A stretch of 22,757 nt of DNA, taken from positions 1-22,757 of the forward strand of contig JBAXGW010000067.1 in the NCBI GenBank assembly GCA_037139195.1, written 5' to 3'. Below the pieces are notes generated by a model. That model ran no database searches. It had not been told where the DNA came from and saw only the letters and a program-made list of their open reading frames with translations. The DNA comes from JBAXGW01 sp037139195 (GTDB lineage Bacteria; Bacteroidota; Bacteroidia; Bacteroidales; JAHJDW01). Position numbers and translations under genes: made by a program. This document shows, one piece after another, positions 14,956 through 22,757 of this stretch. How positions within the stretch are numbered: the first letter of the stretch is position 1; each line of letters begins with the position of its first letter.

Positions 14956-15870
14956 ATGGCTACTAAACAGCCTCCTTTTATTAAAAAAGGCGATAAAATA
15001 GGAGTAGTTTCTACTGCTCGAAAAGTAAATCATCAGGAATTAAACCCTTGTATTGAAATAATTAGTCAAATGGGCTATATGCCTATCCTTGGTAAAAATA
15101 TTTTTAGTGAATATAACCAATTTGCTGGTACTGTAGAACAAAGACTTTCTGATCTGCAAGTAATGCTTGATGACGACTCTATTAAAGCAATATTATGCGC
15201 TAGAGGAGGTTACGGCACGGTGCAAATTATTGATAAAGTAGATTTCTCTATATTTTCGAATCATCCAAAATGGATAGCGGGTTATAGCGATGTTACAGTT
15301 TTGCACTCACACATTAATAATCACTTGAATATTTCCACTATTCATTCAACAATGCCAATTAATTTCCCAAAGGATAATACAATAAACAAATCAGTAGAAA
15401 CATTATTTCAGGTATTATCGGGCAATATAATAAATTATACTTTTCCTTCGCATTTGCTTAATATTGAAGGAGAAATGAAGGGTGAGCTTATTGGCGGAAA
15501 CCTATCTATATTGTATAGTTTAACTGGAACAGCATCTTTGCTTTCTTTAAATAATAAAATATTATTTTTTGAAGATTTAGATGAATATCTTTATCATATT
15601 GATAGAATGTTGATGAATTTGAAGCGGAGTGGAGCGTTGAAAAACATTAAGGGGGTTTTAATTGGAGGAATGTCTGAAATGCATGATAATACGGTGCCTT
15701 ATGGAAAATCTGCTGAACAGATTGTTTTTGATAATTTAAAGGAATTAAATATTCCAATAGCATTTAATTTTCCTGCAGGTCATATAGAAGAAAATTATGC
15801 TTTTATTTTAGGCTCTGAAGTTCAGGTAAATGTTTCGAAAAATTCAAACACTATATTTTCTTATTTATGA
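14956..15870 (+). CDS. LD-carboxypeptidase, peptidase family S66 (LdcA/MccF-like)
   Basis: A 304-aa serine peptidase of the family that removes the terminal D-alanine from murein tetrapeptides during recycling; some members (MccF) inactivate microcin C-type compounds. The N-terminal domain opens PPFIKKGDKIGVVSTA and has CARGGYG (81-87), and the nucleophile is Ser111 in GYSDVTVLH. The C-terminal domain supplies Glu206 (FFEDLDEYLYHID) and His276 (FPAGH), completing the expected Ser-Glu-His triad. No signal peptide is visible, so it is cytoplasmic. It is the first gene of a tight operon and its stop overlaps the next start by four bases (ATGA). Murein recycling is the likelier role. Its substrate cannot be settled from sequence. 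Confidence 0.92.
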   Translation: MATKQPPFIKKGDKIGVVSTARKVNHQELNPCIEIISQMGYMPILGKNIFSEYNQFAGTVEQRLSDLQVMLDDDSIKAILCARGGYGTVQIIDKVDFSIFSNHPKWIAGYSDVTVLHSHINNHLNISTIHSTMPINFPKDNTINKSVETLFQVLSGNIINYTFPSHLLNIEGEMKGELIGGNLSILYSLTGTASLLSLNNKILFFEDLDEYLYHIDRMLMNLKRSGALKNIKGVLIGGMSEMHDNTVPYGKSAEQIVFDNLKELNIPIAFNFPAGHIEENYAFILGSEVQVNVSKNSNTIFSYL

Positions 15871-16232
15871 AAAATAGAAATTTAATATTTATTGCGATTA
15901 TTTTCATAATTATGGTTTCAGGAAGTTGCAAAAAAGGACCTGCACCTAAAACGTTAACTTTAAGAGTTGAAACCACCTGTAAGTTTAATCTTACTTATTA
16001 TTTGTACTATGGAAGTAAGTACGATCCTTTTTTTGCTAGTACTTCAACCACTTGGGAGCGTTATATGAAGGTAAGCGAAGGTAATAAAATATTGATGAAA
16101 GGCGAAAAAGATTCGGGAGGAACCGATGCAAATACAGTTGTTTTCAAAATATTAGATGGCGATAAAGTATTGGCAGAAGGTTCTTCGGCAGTTGATAGAA
16201 GTGAAATAAAGATAGAGTACACTTACCAATAA
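15867..16232 (+). CDS. Putative lipoprotein of unknown function
   Basis: A 121-aa exported protein. A short basic start, a hydrophobic stretch and the lipobox VSGSC at about residue 21 indicate a type II signal peptide. The next residues, lysine-lysine, are not a strong inner-membrane retention signal. The mature part is about 100 residues of predicted beta-strands (LTLRVETTCKFNLTYYLYYG onward) with alternating hydrophobic residues, resembling an immunoglobulin-like or lipocalin-like small fold. I recognise no family. It overlaps the LD-carboxypeptidase by four bases and yraN by one base, so it is co-translated with them. Confidence 0.8.
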   Translation: MKNRNLIFIAIIFIIMVSGSCKKGPAPKTLTLRVETTCKFNLTYYLYYGSKYDPFFASTSTTWERYMKVSEGNKILMKGEKDSGGTDANTVVFKILDGDKVLAEGSSAVDRSEIKIEYTYQ

Positions 16233-16600
16233 TGGCGGAGCATAATTTAACAGGCAATTTAGGCGAAGAACTAGCCGCTGATTATTTAAAAACACAGGGC
16301 TATAAAATAATTTCAAGAAATTGGCGTTTTGGTAAAAACGAAATTGATATAATTGCAAAACTAGGCGAAATATTAGTAATTGCTGAAGTTAAAACTAGAA
16401 CGAGCAATTTTATTGAAGACCCAGAATTATCGGTAGACAGAAAGAAACAGAAATTTTTAATTAAGGCTGCCGATGCGTTTGTAGTAAATAATAATTTAAA
16501 TGTAGAAGTTCGTTTTGATATTATAACAATTATTATCTTTGACGATGTAAATCATCAAATAAATCATATTGTTGATGCATTTTATCCATTAGTAAGATAG
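16232..16600 (+). CDS. yraN: YraN/UPF0102 family nuclease-like protein
   Basis: A 122-aa cytoplasmic protein with a restriction-endonuclease-like core. It begins HNLTGNLGEELAADYLKTQG. The putative active site is NEID (36-39) followed by AEVK (51-54), the E-D-ExK pattern of this fold, then KTRTS. The length is typical. Members are widespread and conserved but without a settled function; Holliday-junction or DNA-end processing has been suggested from the fold. It begins on the last base of the preceding stop codon (TAATG). Confidence 0.93.
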   Translation: MAEHNLTGNLGEELAADYLKTQGYKIISRNWRFGKNEIDIIAKLGEILVIAEVKTRTSNFIEDPELSVDRKKQKFLIKAADAFVVNNNLNVEVRFDIITIIIFDDVNHQINHIVDAFYPLVR

Positions 16601-16637
16601 TTATTATTTAACAATGATTATAATTATAAATAATACA

Positions 16638-17060
16638 ATGATCAAATACTTTTTGTTTTTTCTTCTTGCATTTGTGTTCTTTTCAAGTTCTTGCAAGAAA
16701 GATAAGGTTGAAAGGATTCCCAGTGTTCCTATTAATATTAGTGTTCCAATAAATTCGGTGCAATATAATGATTTAAATACAATAGGTGGTTGGGTATATG
16801 TAACCGGAGGATATCGAGGTTTAATAATATACAGGCTAAATAATGACGATTTTTTATGCTATGATCGAGCTTGTCCTTATCATCCGAGTGCTGAAGGTGC
16901 CAGGATAGAAGTAGAATCGTCGGGTTTAATTGCTGTAGATTCTTTGTGTGGCTCAAGATTTTTCCTGTCTGATGGCTCTGTTTTAAAAGGACCATCTACA
17001 TTGCCACTTAAGTCATATCAGACCACTTTCGATGGAAATTATGTATCGGTTTTCAATTAG
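16638..17060 (+). CDS. Rieske-like lipoprotein with degenerate cluster ligands
   Basis: A 140-aa lipoprotein if started at the ATG at 16638; another in-frame ATG at 16614 would add eight non-signal-like residues. The hydrophobic segment and lipobox SSSC place the acylated cysteine 19 residues from this start. The mature part follows the Rieske ferredoxin layout: a CPYHP segment where CxH is expected, then LCGSRFFLSDGSVLKGPSTLPL, which copies the usual CPCHGSxF...G...GPA..PL region but with only C-G-S. The pattern CxH...CxxH is therefore not intact, and 2Fe-2S binding is doubtful. It is the last gene of the operon. A weak hairpin CTTTG/CAAAG with a T-run (17079-17098) may end it. Confidence 0.82.
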   Translation: MIKYFLFFLLAFVFFSSSCKKDKVERIPSVPINISVPINSVQYNDLNTIGGWVYVTGGYRGLIIYRLNNDDFLCYDRACPYHPSAEGARIEVESSGLIAVDSLCGSRFFLSDGSVLKGPSTLPLKSYQTTFDGNYVSVFN

Positions 17061-17096
17061 TATTATTTGGCAAAATATCTTTGATTTGCAAAGTTT

Positions 17097-18074
17097 TTAT
17101 TTCTCTCTCAAAATTGTATAATCCACAAGTTCCAAAATATATTTTCTGGCTTCTGATTCATCAAAGTTTTTCATAAGCAGCAGCTTTGCTTCATTTACAA
17201 ATTCAATCATTTTGTTTTGCGAATAGTTTATTCCTCCTTTTTCAATCACAAAATTTCGAACAAATACAAGTGTGCTAGGCTCTGTATTGGCTGATTTTAT
17301 TAATCTTATTACTTTTCTACGTTCTAAATAGCTTGATTTGTTGAGGGCGAAAATAAGTGGTAATGTAAATTTCTGCTCTTTTATATCATTTCCGGCTGCT
17401 TTGCCTGTTTTTGCATTTTCTTGAAAATCAAAAATATCATCTTTTATTTGAAATGCCAAACCAACCAACTCGCCAAATTTCCATAAGATGTCAATTTTTT
17501 CGGTATTTGCACCTGTTGATGCAACTCCACAAGCACAACATGCTGCTATCAGCGAAGCTGTTTTTTTTCTAATTATTTCGTAATAAACATCTTCGGTTGC
17601 ATTAAAATTTCTTGCCTTTTCTAATTGAAGGAGTTCGCCCTCACTCATTTCTTTAACGGCTCTGGTTACTATTTCTAATAGAGCATATTCTTTGTTTTCA
17701 AGCGTAGCAAGCAATCCGCGCGACAGTAAGTAGTCGCCCGTTAACACTGATATTTTATTTTTCCAAATTGCATTTAACGAGAACATTCCTCTTCGCTCAT
17801 CGGCTTCATCAACAACATCATCGTGAACAAGTGTGGCAGTATGCAAAAGCTCAATTAACGATGCTGCAATATAAGTTGAATCTTTAATTTCGTTGTTTAA
17901 TTTTGCCGATAACAAAACAAATAAAGGTCGCATTTGTTTCCCTTTTTGTTTTAATATGTACATCATAATCTTATCCAACAAAGGAACAGAGCTTTTCATT
18001 GATGCACGAAAACGCTTTTCAAACTCAGCTAATTCGCTTTTTATGGGTTGTTGAATTTCTGATAATGTCATCAA
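17097..18074 (-). CDS. Long-chain trans-polyprenyl diphosphate synthase
   Basis: A 325-aa all-helical enzyme that extends an allylic diphosphate with isopentenyl diphosphate. It most likely provides the menaquinone side chain (inference from phylum biology). It has GKQMRP (45-50) for substrate binding, the first aspartate-rich motif at D85-D86...D89 (LVHDDVVDEADERRG), and the second at D212-D213...D216 (AFQIKDDIFDF), with KxxG-type KTGKAAGND after it. Small residues precede the first motif (Ala80, Thr81), where bulky ones would limit chain length, which fits long products. The chain length itself cannot be read. Two adjacent ATGs (18074, 18071) are equivalent starts. It is convergent with the Rieske-like gene and divergent from the radical SAM gene. 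Confidence 0.93.
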   Translation of the reverse strand: MMTLSEIQQPIKSELAEFEKRFRASMKSSVPLLDKIMMYILKQKGKQMRPLFVLLSAKLNNEIKDSTYIAASLIELLHTATLVHDDVVDEADERRGMFSLNAIWKNKISVLTGDYLLSRGLLATLENKEYALLEIVTRAVKEMSEGELLQLEKARNFNATEDVYYEIIRKKTASLIAACCACGVASTGANTEKIDILWKFGELVGLAFQIKDDIFDFQENAKTGKAAGNDIKEQKFTLPLIFALNKSSYLERRKVIRLIKSANTEPSTLVFVRNFVIEKGGINYSQNKMIEFVNEAKLLLMKNFDESEARKYILELVDYTILREK

Positions 18075-18090
18075 AAGTCTTAATTTTCTT

Positions 18091-18098
18091 CAAAATTA
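18091..18098 (-). promoter_or_regulatory. Possible -7 element for the polyprenyl synthase
   Basis: TAATTTTG on the minus strand matches TAnnTTTG and lies 17 bases before the start codon, but no TTG is found 19-21 bases upstream of it. Confidence 0.4.
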
Positions 18099-18167
18099 AT
18101 TATTTTTTCAATAATAAATCTTCATTTAGATATTTTAATGCATATTTGTAATTAAATTTAATTTATC

Positions 18168-18947
18168 ATGGCAACATTTTTATTCGAAAATATAATTTTT
18201 GGTCCTATAAAAAGTCGAAGACTTGGCACATCACTTGGCGTTAATCTTTTGCCTCTAAAGCATAAATTCTGTTCTTACAATTGTATTTATTGTGAGTGCG
18301 GATGGACCGATAATCAGATTGTTGATTCGAATAAATTAGTTCCTGCTGAAGAAGTTAGAAGAATGTTAGAATTGAAATTACAACAAATCAAAGAGGAGGG
18401 TGGCGAGCTTGATACGATTACTTTTGCTGGAAATGGTGAGCCTACTTTGCATCCAGAGTTTGCTCAGATTGTTGATAATACTATATTTACTAGAAATAAA
18501 TATTTTCCAAGTGCTAAAATATCGGTACTTACAAATGCTTCAATGCTTGATAAACTCTACGTTAATAGTTCATTGTTGAAGATTGATAATGCACTTTTGA
18601 AGTTAGATGCAGGAAATGAACGAATGTTTGAATTGATGAATGGTCCTAAAGGCAATTTAGATTTCAATGTGATTACAAACGAAATCATTAATTTTAAAGG
18701 CAAGAAGATAATTCAAACCATGTTTTTAAGAGGCGAAATTAATGGTGAAGTAGTTGACAATACTATAGAATCAGAAGTTGATTCGTGGATTGAATTGTTG
18801 AAAAAAATAAAACCCGATGAAGTTATGATTTACCCTGTAGATAGAGACACACCAGCTAAGGGATTGATAAAAGTATCGAAAGAAGAATTGGAGCAAATTG
18901 CTGGTAAAATAGCCTTTTTAGATGCGACTGTGAAAGTTGCAGGTTGA
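18168..18947 (+). CDS. Radical SAM protein, COG0731-like
   Basis: A 259-aa enzyme with the CxxxCxxC iron-sulfur motif at Cys35, Cys39 and Cys42 (FCSYNCIYCECG), which binds the 4Fe-4S cluster that cleaves S-adenosylmethionine. The preceding FGPIKSRRLGTSLGVNLLPL is the hallmark of the COG0731 group, related to TYW1-type proteins. TFAGNGEPTLHPEF (about 85-98) is the GGE-like glycine-rich SAM motif. The protein is short and lacks extra cysteine clusters. Members of this group are conserved in Bacteroidota, but their substrate is not established to my knowledge. The start is supported by the upstream gap and the conserved N-terminus. Confidence 0.9.
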   Translation: MATFLFENIIFGPIKSRRLGTSLGVNLLPLKHKFCSYNCIYCECGWTDNQIVDSNKLVPAEEVRRMLELKLQQIKEEGGELDTITFAGNGEPTLHPEFAQIVDNTIFTRNKYFPSAKISVLTNASMLDKLYVNSSLLKIDNALLKLDAGNERMFELMNGPKGNLDFNVITNEIINFKGKKIIQTMFLRGEINGEVVDNTIESEVDSWIELLKKIKPDEVMIYPVDRDTPAKGLIKVSKEELEQIAGKIAFLDATVKVAG

Positions 18948-19180
18948 TTAGTTGCTTGAAGAACAAGATAAAGGTAATCTTTACATGCCGAAAGTGCCTA
19001 CAAGGAGAAAAACAAGAAGAAACAATATTCAAATACAAGGTGAAAAATGAAGTTCACGAAAAAAGATGCAAAGATAAACCGCTAACTGAAGAACAAAAAG
19101 GGGGGGGTATAATCTCAATCAAGACTTGTCCGCCAGCTGGCAAATGGCTTTATGGAATAAAGCATGGGATTAGTATTTAA
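18944..19180 (+). CDS. Possible small cysteine-containing protein with a G8 tract
   Basis: A 78-codon frame opens with TTG inside the last codons of the radical SAM gene (4-base overlap). A second TTG at 18956 is an alternative start. It reads VIFTCRKCLQGEKQEE (a CxxC pair), a lysine/glutamate-rich middle with one cysteine, then GGGIISIKTCPPAGKWLYGI. The four cysteines could form a metal site. Eight consecutive G (19100-19107) encode three glycines and are striking in this AT-rich sequence. No ATG start and no family recognised. It could be a real coupled gene, a decayed gene, or an accidental frame. Confidence 0.4.
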   Translation: MISCLKNKIKVIFTCRKCLQGEKQEETIFKYKVKNEVHEKRCKDKPLTEEQKGGGIISIKTCPPAGKWLYGIKHGISI

Positions 19181-19660
19181 GTCGAAAGGCATTGCGAAAG
19201 CAACCTGCATTTTGGGCTAATAAATTTTACATACAACACATGTCGATTTGAACAAGTTTAACGATTAAATCTATATAGAGTCTGTCTATAAACTCAGTGT
19301 CTTGTTCATAAAGCTCGAGAACGAGGCGAAGGAAGTGTTGAAAACCAAGGAGTTTACATGGGTAAATGACTGTTTTCAACACGACGACAACAAAGTTATT
19401 GGACTTTATGGACAGACACTATATAGTATATAGACCAGATAGATAGGTAAACAGATGAAAATTGAAAATGATGTCAAATTAATACGAATGAAATTTGAAA
19501 TTAAATTGTATTTTTGAAAAATAATTTGCAAAAATGCCAAAGTGTTCTTTGAGTTTTTTGATGAAATCTATAAAAAAAAGAATTTTAAGAATCCATCTTA
19601 TTATTATTGACTAAACAACGAGAAGTATTTTAAAACAGATATTCACAAAATATAATTCTT
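19181..19660. other. Non-coding region before the repeat-rich secreted protein
   Basis: About 480 bases without a supportable gene. It contains the fold-back element at 19271-19426 and an isolated -7-like TATTTTTG at 19509-19516, about 145 bases before the ATG at 19661, with no convincing -33. Nothing else is recognised. Confidence 0.5.
19271..19426. mobile_element. MITE-like fold-back element B
   Basis: Ends 19271-19295 and 19402-19426 form a 25-bp inverted repeat with three mismatches (core GTCTGTC, then ATAAA). GTGTTGAAAAC (19335-19345) is exactly mirrored by GTTTTCAACAC (19372-19382), and AGTTTAC with GTAAATGACT forms the tip. If the element proper starts AGAGTCTGTC, ATAT flanks both sides as a possible target duplication. 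It has no coding capacity. The tip region, read on the minus strand, contains GTAAACTCCT as in element A at 9825-9993. Confidence 0.75.
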
Positions 19661-22600
19661 ATGAAAAAAATCACTATTCTTATTGTTATGCTTGTTGCGT
19701 TTACAACATTTGCATCTGCACAAACTTGCACAGCAGATCAACAAGTTACTGGAACTGATACAAGAGGAGCGTCAATTAATTCTGCAAGAGTGATTGGACA
19801 GTCCTTTCCGATATGGCAAACAGGTTGGTTAAATCAAATTTCATTGGATATAAGTGCAAGTAATCCAGGATGTGTTCAAACTACAATGGATGTGAAAATT
19901 GCTATTTTAAATGGCAATGGAATAGGCGGAACTCAGCTTGCTTCTCAAATTTATACTATTCCAGTTGATATCAATAGAAAGTTTGAAACATTTGCTTTTG
20001 ATATCCCAGCAGCTGTTACAGGTGGAAGTATGTATACTATTGTTGTTTCACTTGTAAGTGGGCAAACCTGTGGCAGTGCAGAGCCAAATATGTATTGGTA
20101 TTATCAATTTCCTTCTTATTATTGGAATTCCACAGGTGGCACTCAATATGTAGGTGCTGACGTCAATTCTTATGGAAATACACAGTATTTTAAAACATGC
20201 GTAGGTACTTGCTATGGAAATATTCAATTTGCAGATGCAGCATTTAAAAGTGCATTACTTGCTATTCCTAGTATAGATGCAAATAGCGATGGTGAAATAG
20301 ATTGTTCCGAAGCTTCTTCCTATTCGGGCACTATAGATGTTAGCGGTAAAAGTATTTCTAATGTAACAGAGCTTAAATTTTTTACAGCAATAACTGAATT
20401 AAATTGCAGCAACAATAATATTTCTTCATTAAATATCACAGCGAACAAAGCATTGACTAATTTAAATTGCAGTTACAATACTATTTCATCTGTAGATTTA
20501 TCAGCCAACACTACATTAACTAATTTAAATTGCAGCAACAATACTATTTCATCTTTAAATCTATCAGCTAACACTTTATTAACTAATATCTATTGCGTCA
20601 AAAATAAAATTTCGACTTTAAGCCTCACAAACAACACCGCATTGACTACTCTTAATTGCGACAGTAATTCTATTTCCTTTTTAAATCTTACAGCCAACAC
20701 AGCATTGACTACTCTATATTGCAGTGCTAATAATATTTCATATTTAAATCTTTCAACCAACAATACTCTTACTTCATTGGCATGCAATAATAATTCTTTA
20801 AACACATTAAATGTAAAAAATAGCAACAATTCAAACTTTACATCATTTAGTGTGCAAAATAATTCAGATTTAAGTTGTATACAAGTAGATGACTCAACCT
20901 ATTCAACTATAAATTGGACAAACATTGATGCGGGAGTTGTGTTTATGTCTTTATCAGAATGCCCTGCCTGTATTGTAAATATTCCTGATGCTAATTTTTT
21001 ATCTGCACTTATAGCTAATGGTGCGGACATAAATGGTAGTGGTTATATTGATTGCTTTGAAGCAAGCTCTTATTCTGGATATTTAGATTTGAATTCTAAG
21101 GATATTAGCGATTTAACAGGAATTGAAGCCTTTACTTCTTTAACACAATTAGATTGCTTTAACAATAATTTTTCTAGTTTGGATTTGACACACAATACTT
21201 CGCTTACATTTTTGAATTGCTCAAATATTGATAATTTGACAAGTATAAATATTTCTGGTTTAACAAGCCTCTCAACTCTTTATTGTTACAATAACAGCTT
21301 ATTAACAACCGTTAATGTTTCTGGCTGCACTTCGCTTAGCGATTTTCAATGTTCTAATAGCAGTATAACAAATTTGGATTTATCTGCATGCTCTTTTCTT
21401 TATTATCTTGATTGTAGCTCTAATAGTTTAGTAAGTTTAAATGTTAAAAATGGAAATAATTATAACATGTATGATTTTTATGCATTTGATAATCCAAGTT
21501 TAACCTGTATTGAGGTTGATGATGTCGATTTTTCATACTCAAACTGGTGGGGCAAAGATGATGTTGCTAGTTATAATGTTAATTGCACTCCTAACATTAC
21601 TGCAAGTGTGAGTCCTGTGAGTTCTGGCACAATTACAGGTGCTAGAGAATATAATACTGGTGAGCAGGTTAGTTTAGTTGCAACTGCTGAAACAGGATAT
21701 ACATTTGTCAACTGGACAGAAAGCGGAACCCCCATTTCAACAAATACTACCTATGAATTCACTGCTACATTGGATAGGACATTGGTTGCAAACTTCGCCA
21801 TCAATACTTATACGCTTGATTATGCAGCAGGAACAAATGGTTCAATCACAGGAACAGCAAATCAAACCGTAAACTATAATGCAAACGGAACTGCAGTAAC
21901 AGCAGTGCCAAGTACAGGTTATCATTTTGTAGATTGGTCTGATGCAAGCACAACAAATCCAAGAACAGATTTGAATGTAACAGGAAATATTGATGTAACG
22001 GCAAACTTTGCCATCAATACTTATACACTTGATTATGCAGCAGGAACAAATGGTTCAATAACAGGAACAGCAAGCCAAACCGTAAATTATAATGCAAACG
22101 GAAGTCAAGTAACAGCAGTGCCAAGTACAGGTTATCATTTTGTAGATTGGTCTGATGCAAGCACAACAAATCCAAGAACGGACGCAAATGTTACAGCAAA
22201 CATTACCGTAACAGCAAACTTTGCCATCAATACTTATACGCTTGATTATGCAGCAGGAACAAATGGTACAATAACAGGAACAGCAAATCAAACGGTAAAT
22301 TATGGAGCAAGCGGAACAGCAGTAACAGCAGTGCCAAATACAGGATATCATTTTTTAGATTGGTCTGATGCAAGCACGCAAAATCCAAGAACAGATTTGA
22401 ATGTAACAGCAAATATATCAGTAACGGCAAATTATGCCATCAATACATTTACACTTGATTATGCAGCAGGCACAAATGGTTCAATAACAGGAACAGCAAA
22501 TCAAACGGTAAATTATGGTGCAAACGGAACTGCAGTAACAGCAGTGCCAAGTACAGGTTATCATTTTGTAGATTGGTCTGATGCAAGCACACAAAATCCA

Positions 22601-22757
22601 AGAACAGATTTGAATGTAACAGCAAATATTGATGTAACAGCAAACTTTGCCATCAATACATTCACGCTTGATTATGTAGCAGGCACTAATGGTTCAATAA
22701 GTGGAACAGCAAATCAAACCGTAAACTATAATGCAAACGGAACTGCAGTAACAGCAG
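19661..22757 (+). CDS. Very large secreted LRR / InlB-B-repeat protein (3' end outside the window)
   Basis: The frame is open from ATG 19661 to the last base (1032 complete codons, no stop). The signal peptide MKKITILIVMLVAFTTFASA is probably cut before Gln21. Residues about 21-185 are a beta-sandwich-like, cysteine-containing domain. Two similar modules follow. Each begins with an acidic EF-hand-like loop (DANSDGEIDCSEA at 206; DINGSGYIDCFEA at 456) and continues with leucine-rich repeats of the LxxLNCSNNxISSLxL type. The first module has seven exact 21-residue units. A divergent InlB-B-like repeat (about 645-711) precedes at least five 71-residue repeats containing GYHFVDWSDAST and NPRTD. 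It should be exported and surface-exposed, perhaps binding host or environmental polymers. A T9SS sorting domain at the missing C-terminus is expected but not seen. Confidence 0.92.
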   Translation, partial: MKKITILIVMLVAFTTFASAQTCTADQQVTGTDTRGASINSARVIGQSFPIWQTGWLNQISLDISASNPGCVQTTMDVKIAILNGNGIGGTQLASQIYTIPVDINRKFETFAFDIPAAVTGGSMYTIVVSLVSGQTCGSAEPNMYWYYQFPSYYWNSTGGTQYVGADVNSYGNTQYFKTCVGTCYGNIQFADAAFKSALLAIPSIDANSDGEIDCSEASSYSGTIDVSGKSISNVTELKFFTAITELNCSNNNISSLNITANKALTNLNCSYNTISSVDLSANTTLTNLNCSNNTISSLNLSANTLLTNIYCVKNKISTLSLTNNTALTTLNCDSNSISFLNLTANTALTTLYCSANNISYLNLSTNNTLTSLACNNNSLNTLNVKNSNNSNFTSFSVQNNSDLSCIQVDDSTYSTINWTNIDAGVVFMSLSECPACIVNIPDANFLSALIANGADINGSGYIDCFEASSYSGYLDLNSKDISDLTGIEAFTSLTQLDCFNNNFSSLDLTHNTSLTFLNCSNIDNLTSINISGLTSLSTLYCYNNSLLTTVNVSGCTSLSDFQCSNSSITNLDLSACSFLYYLDCSSNSLVSLNVKNGNNYNMYDFYAFDNPSLTCIEVDDVDFSYSNWWGKDDVASYNVNCTPNITASVSPVSSGTITGAREYNTGEQVSLVATAETGYTFVNWTESGTPISTNTTYEFTATLDRTLVANFAINTYTLDYAAGTNGSITGTANQTVNYNANGTAVTAVPSTGYHFVDWSDASTTNPRTDLNVTGNIDVTANFAINTYTLDYAAGTNGSITGTASQTVNYNANGSQVTAVPSTGYHFVDWSDASTTNPRTDANVTANITVTANFAINTYTLDYAAGTNGTITGTANQTVNYGASGTAVTAVPNTGYHFLDWSDASTQNPRTDLNVTANISVTANYAINTFTLDYAAGTNGSITGTANQTVNYGANGTAVTAVPSTGYHFVDWSDASTQNPRTDLNVTANIDVTANFAINTFTLDYVAGTNGSISGTANQTVNYNANGTAVTA
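20390..20815 (+). repeat. Seven 63-bp tandem LRR-coding units
   Basis: The TGC codon of each unit recurs at 20405, 20468, 20531, 20594, 20657, 20720 and 20783: exactly 63 bp apart, or 21 residues. Units read like ALTNLNCSNNTISSLNLSAN. The second LRR block (about 21130-21470) is less regular. Confidence 0.9.
21794..22757 (+). repeat. Five 213-bp tandem repeats (fifth cut by window end)
   Basis: Units start at 21794, 22007, 22220, 22433 and 22646 with a constant 213-bp period (71 residues), checked from the recurring GATTATGCAGCAGG-type segment at 21818, 22031, 22244, 22457 and 22670 (last copy GATTATGTAGCAGG). Copies are highly similar at DNA level, with scattered, mostly silent or conservative differences. 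The protein unit is an InlB-B-like/Listeria-Bacteroides-type repeat. Confidence 0.95.

Noticed and set aside
22055..22643. Overlapping minus-strand frames rich in Cys/Ile or Leu/His
   Set aside because: They are antisense readings of the 213-bp tandem repeats: the period keeps a frame open by chance, and the same peptides recur every 71 residues.
21794..22757. CRISPR-like array
   Set aside because: The repeats are directly adjacent 213-bp coding units with no spacers and lie in one long reading frame.

Overview
This is an AT-rich chromosomal window from a member of the Bacteroidota. The evidence is promoters of the TTG-N19/20-TAnnTTTG type (for example upstream of the tRNA-Met gene), a secreted protein with a type IX secretion (T9SS) C-terminal sorting domain, a bifunctional RibBA, Bacteroidota-style cysteine-containing leucine-rich repeats, and almost no Shine-Dalgarno sequences. 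I cannot place it below phylum level.

Region 1 (1-3477) is a mobile-element end. It holds a strongly folded, possibly pseudoknotted non-coding stretch (191-327), a MerR-type HTH protein with its own promoter, a 45-aa small protein, and a large serine recombinase. The last codons of the recombinase are read from the antisense strand of a tRNA-Met(CAT) gene. The tRNA 3' end is the likely attachment site, and the element supplies the tRNA with a new terminator. The other end of the element is not visible and probably lies left of the window.

Region 2 (3551-9791) is core envelope and cofactor metabolism. An ICMT-like membrane methyltransferase is divergent from a tightly packed operon: LptF/LptG-type permease, GT4 glycosyltransferase (TTG start), GT2 membrane glycosyltransferase, and ribBA. 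The operon ends at a bidirectional terminator shared with a tRNA-Arg(CCT) gene.

Region 3 (9800-14460) starts with a fold-back MITE-like remnant, followed by a T9SS-secreted beta-helix protein and methionyl-tRNA synthetase, both on the minus strand.

Region 4 (14730-18950) has a 57-aa unknown protein and a hairpin/U-tract immediately in front of an operon of S66 LD-carboxypeptidase, lipoprotein, YraN and degenerate Rieske lipoprotein. Convergent to it is a long-chain polyprenyl diphosphate synthase, followed by a COG0731-like radical SAM protein and an unrecognised 78-aa frame with a G8 tract.

Region 5 (19181-22757) holds a second fold-back element related to the first. It is followed by a very large secreted protein, open to the window edge (at least 1032 codons). 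This protein carries a signal peptide, a beta-sandwich-like domain, two calcium-loop plus leucine-rich-repeat modules, and at least five 213-bp (71-aa) tandem InlB-B-like repeats.
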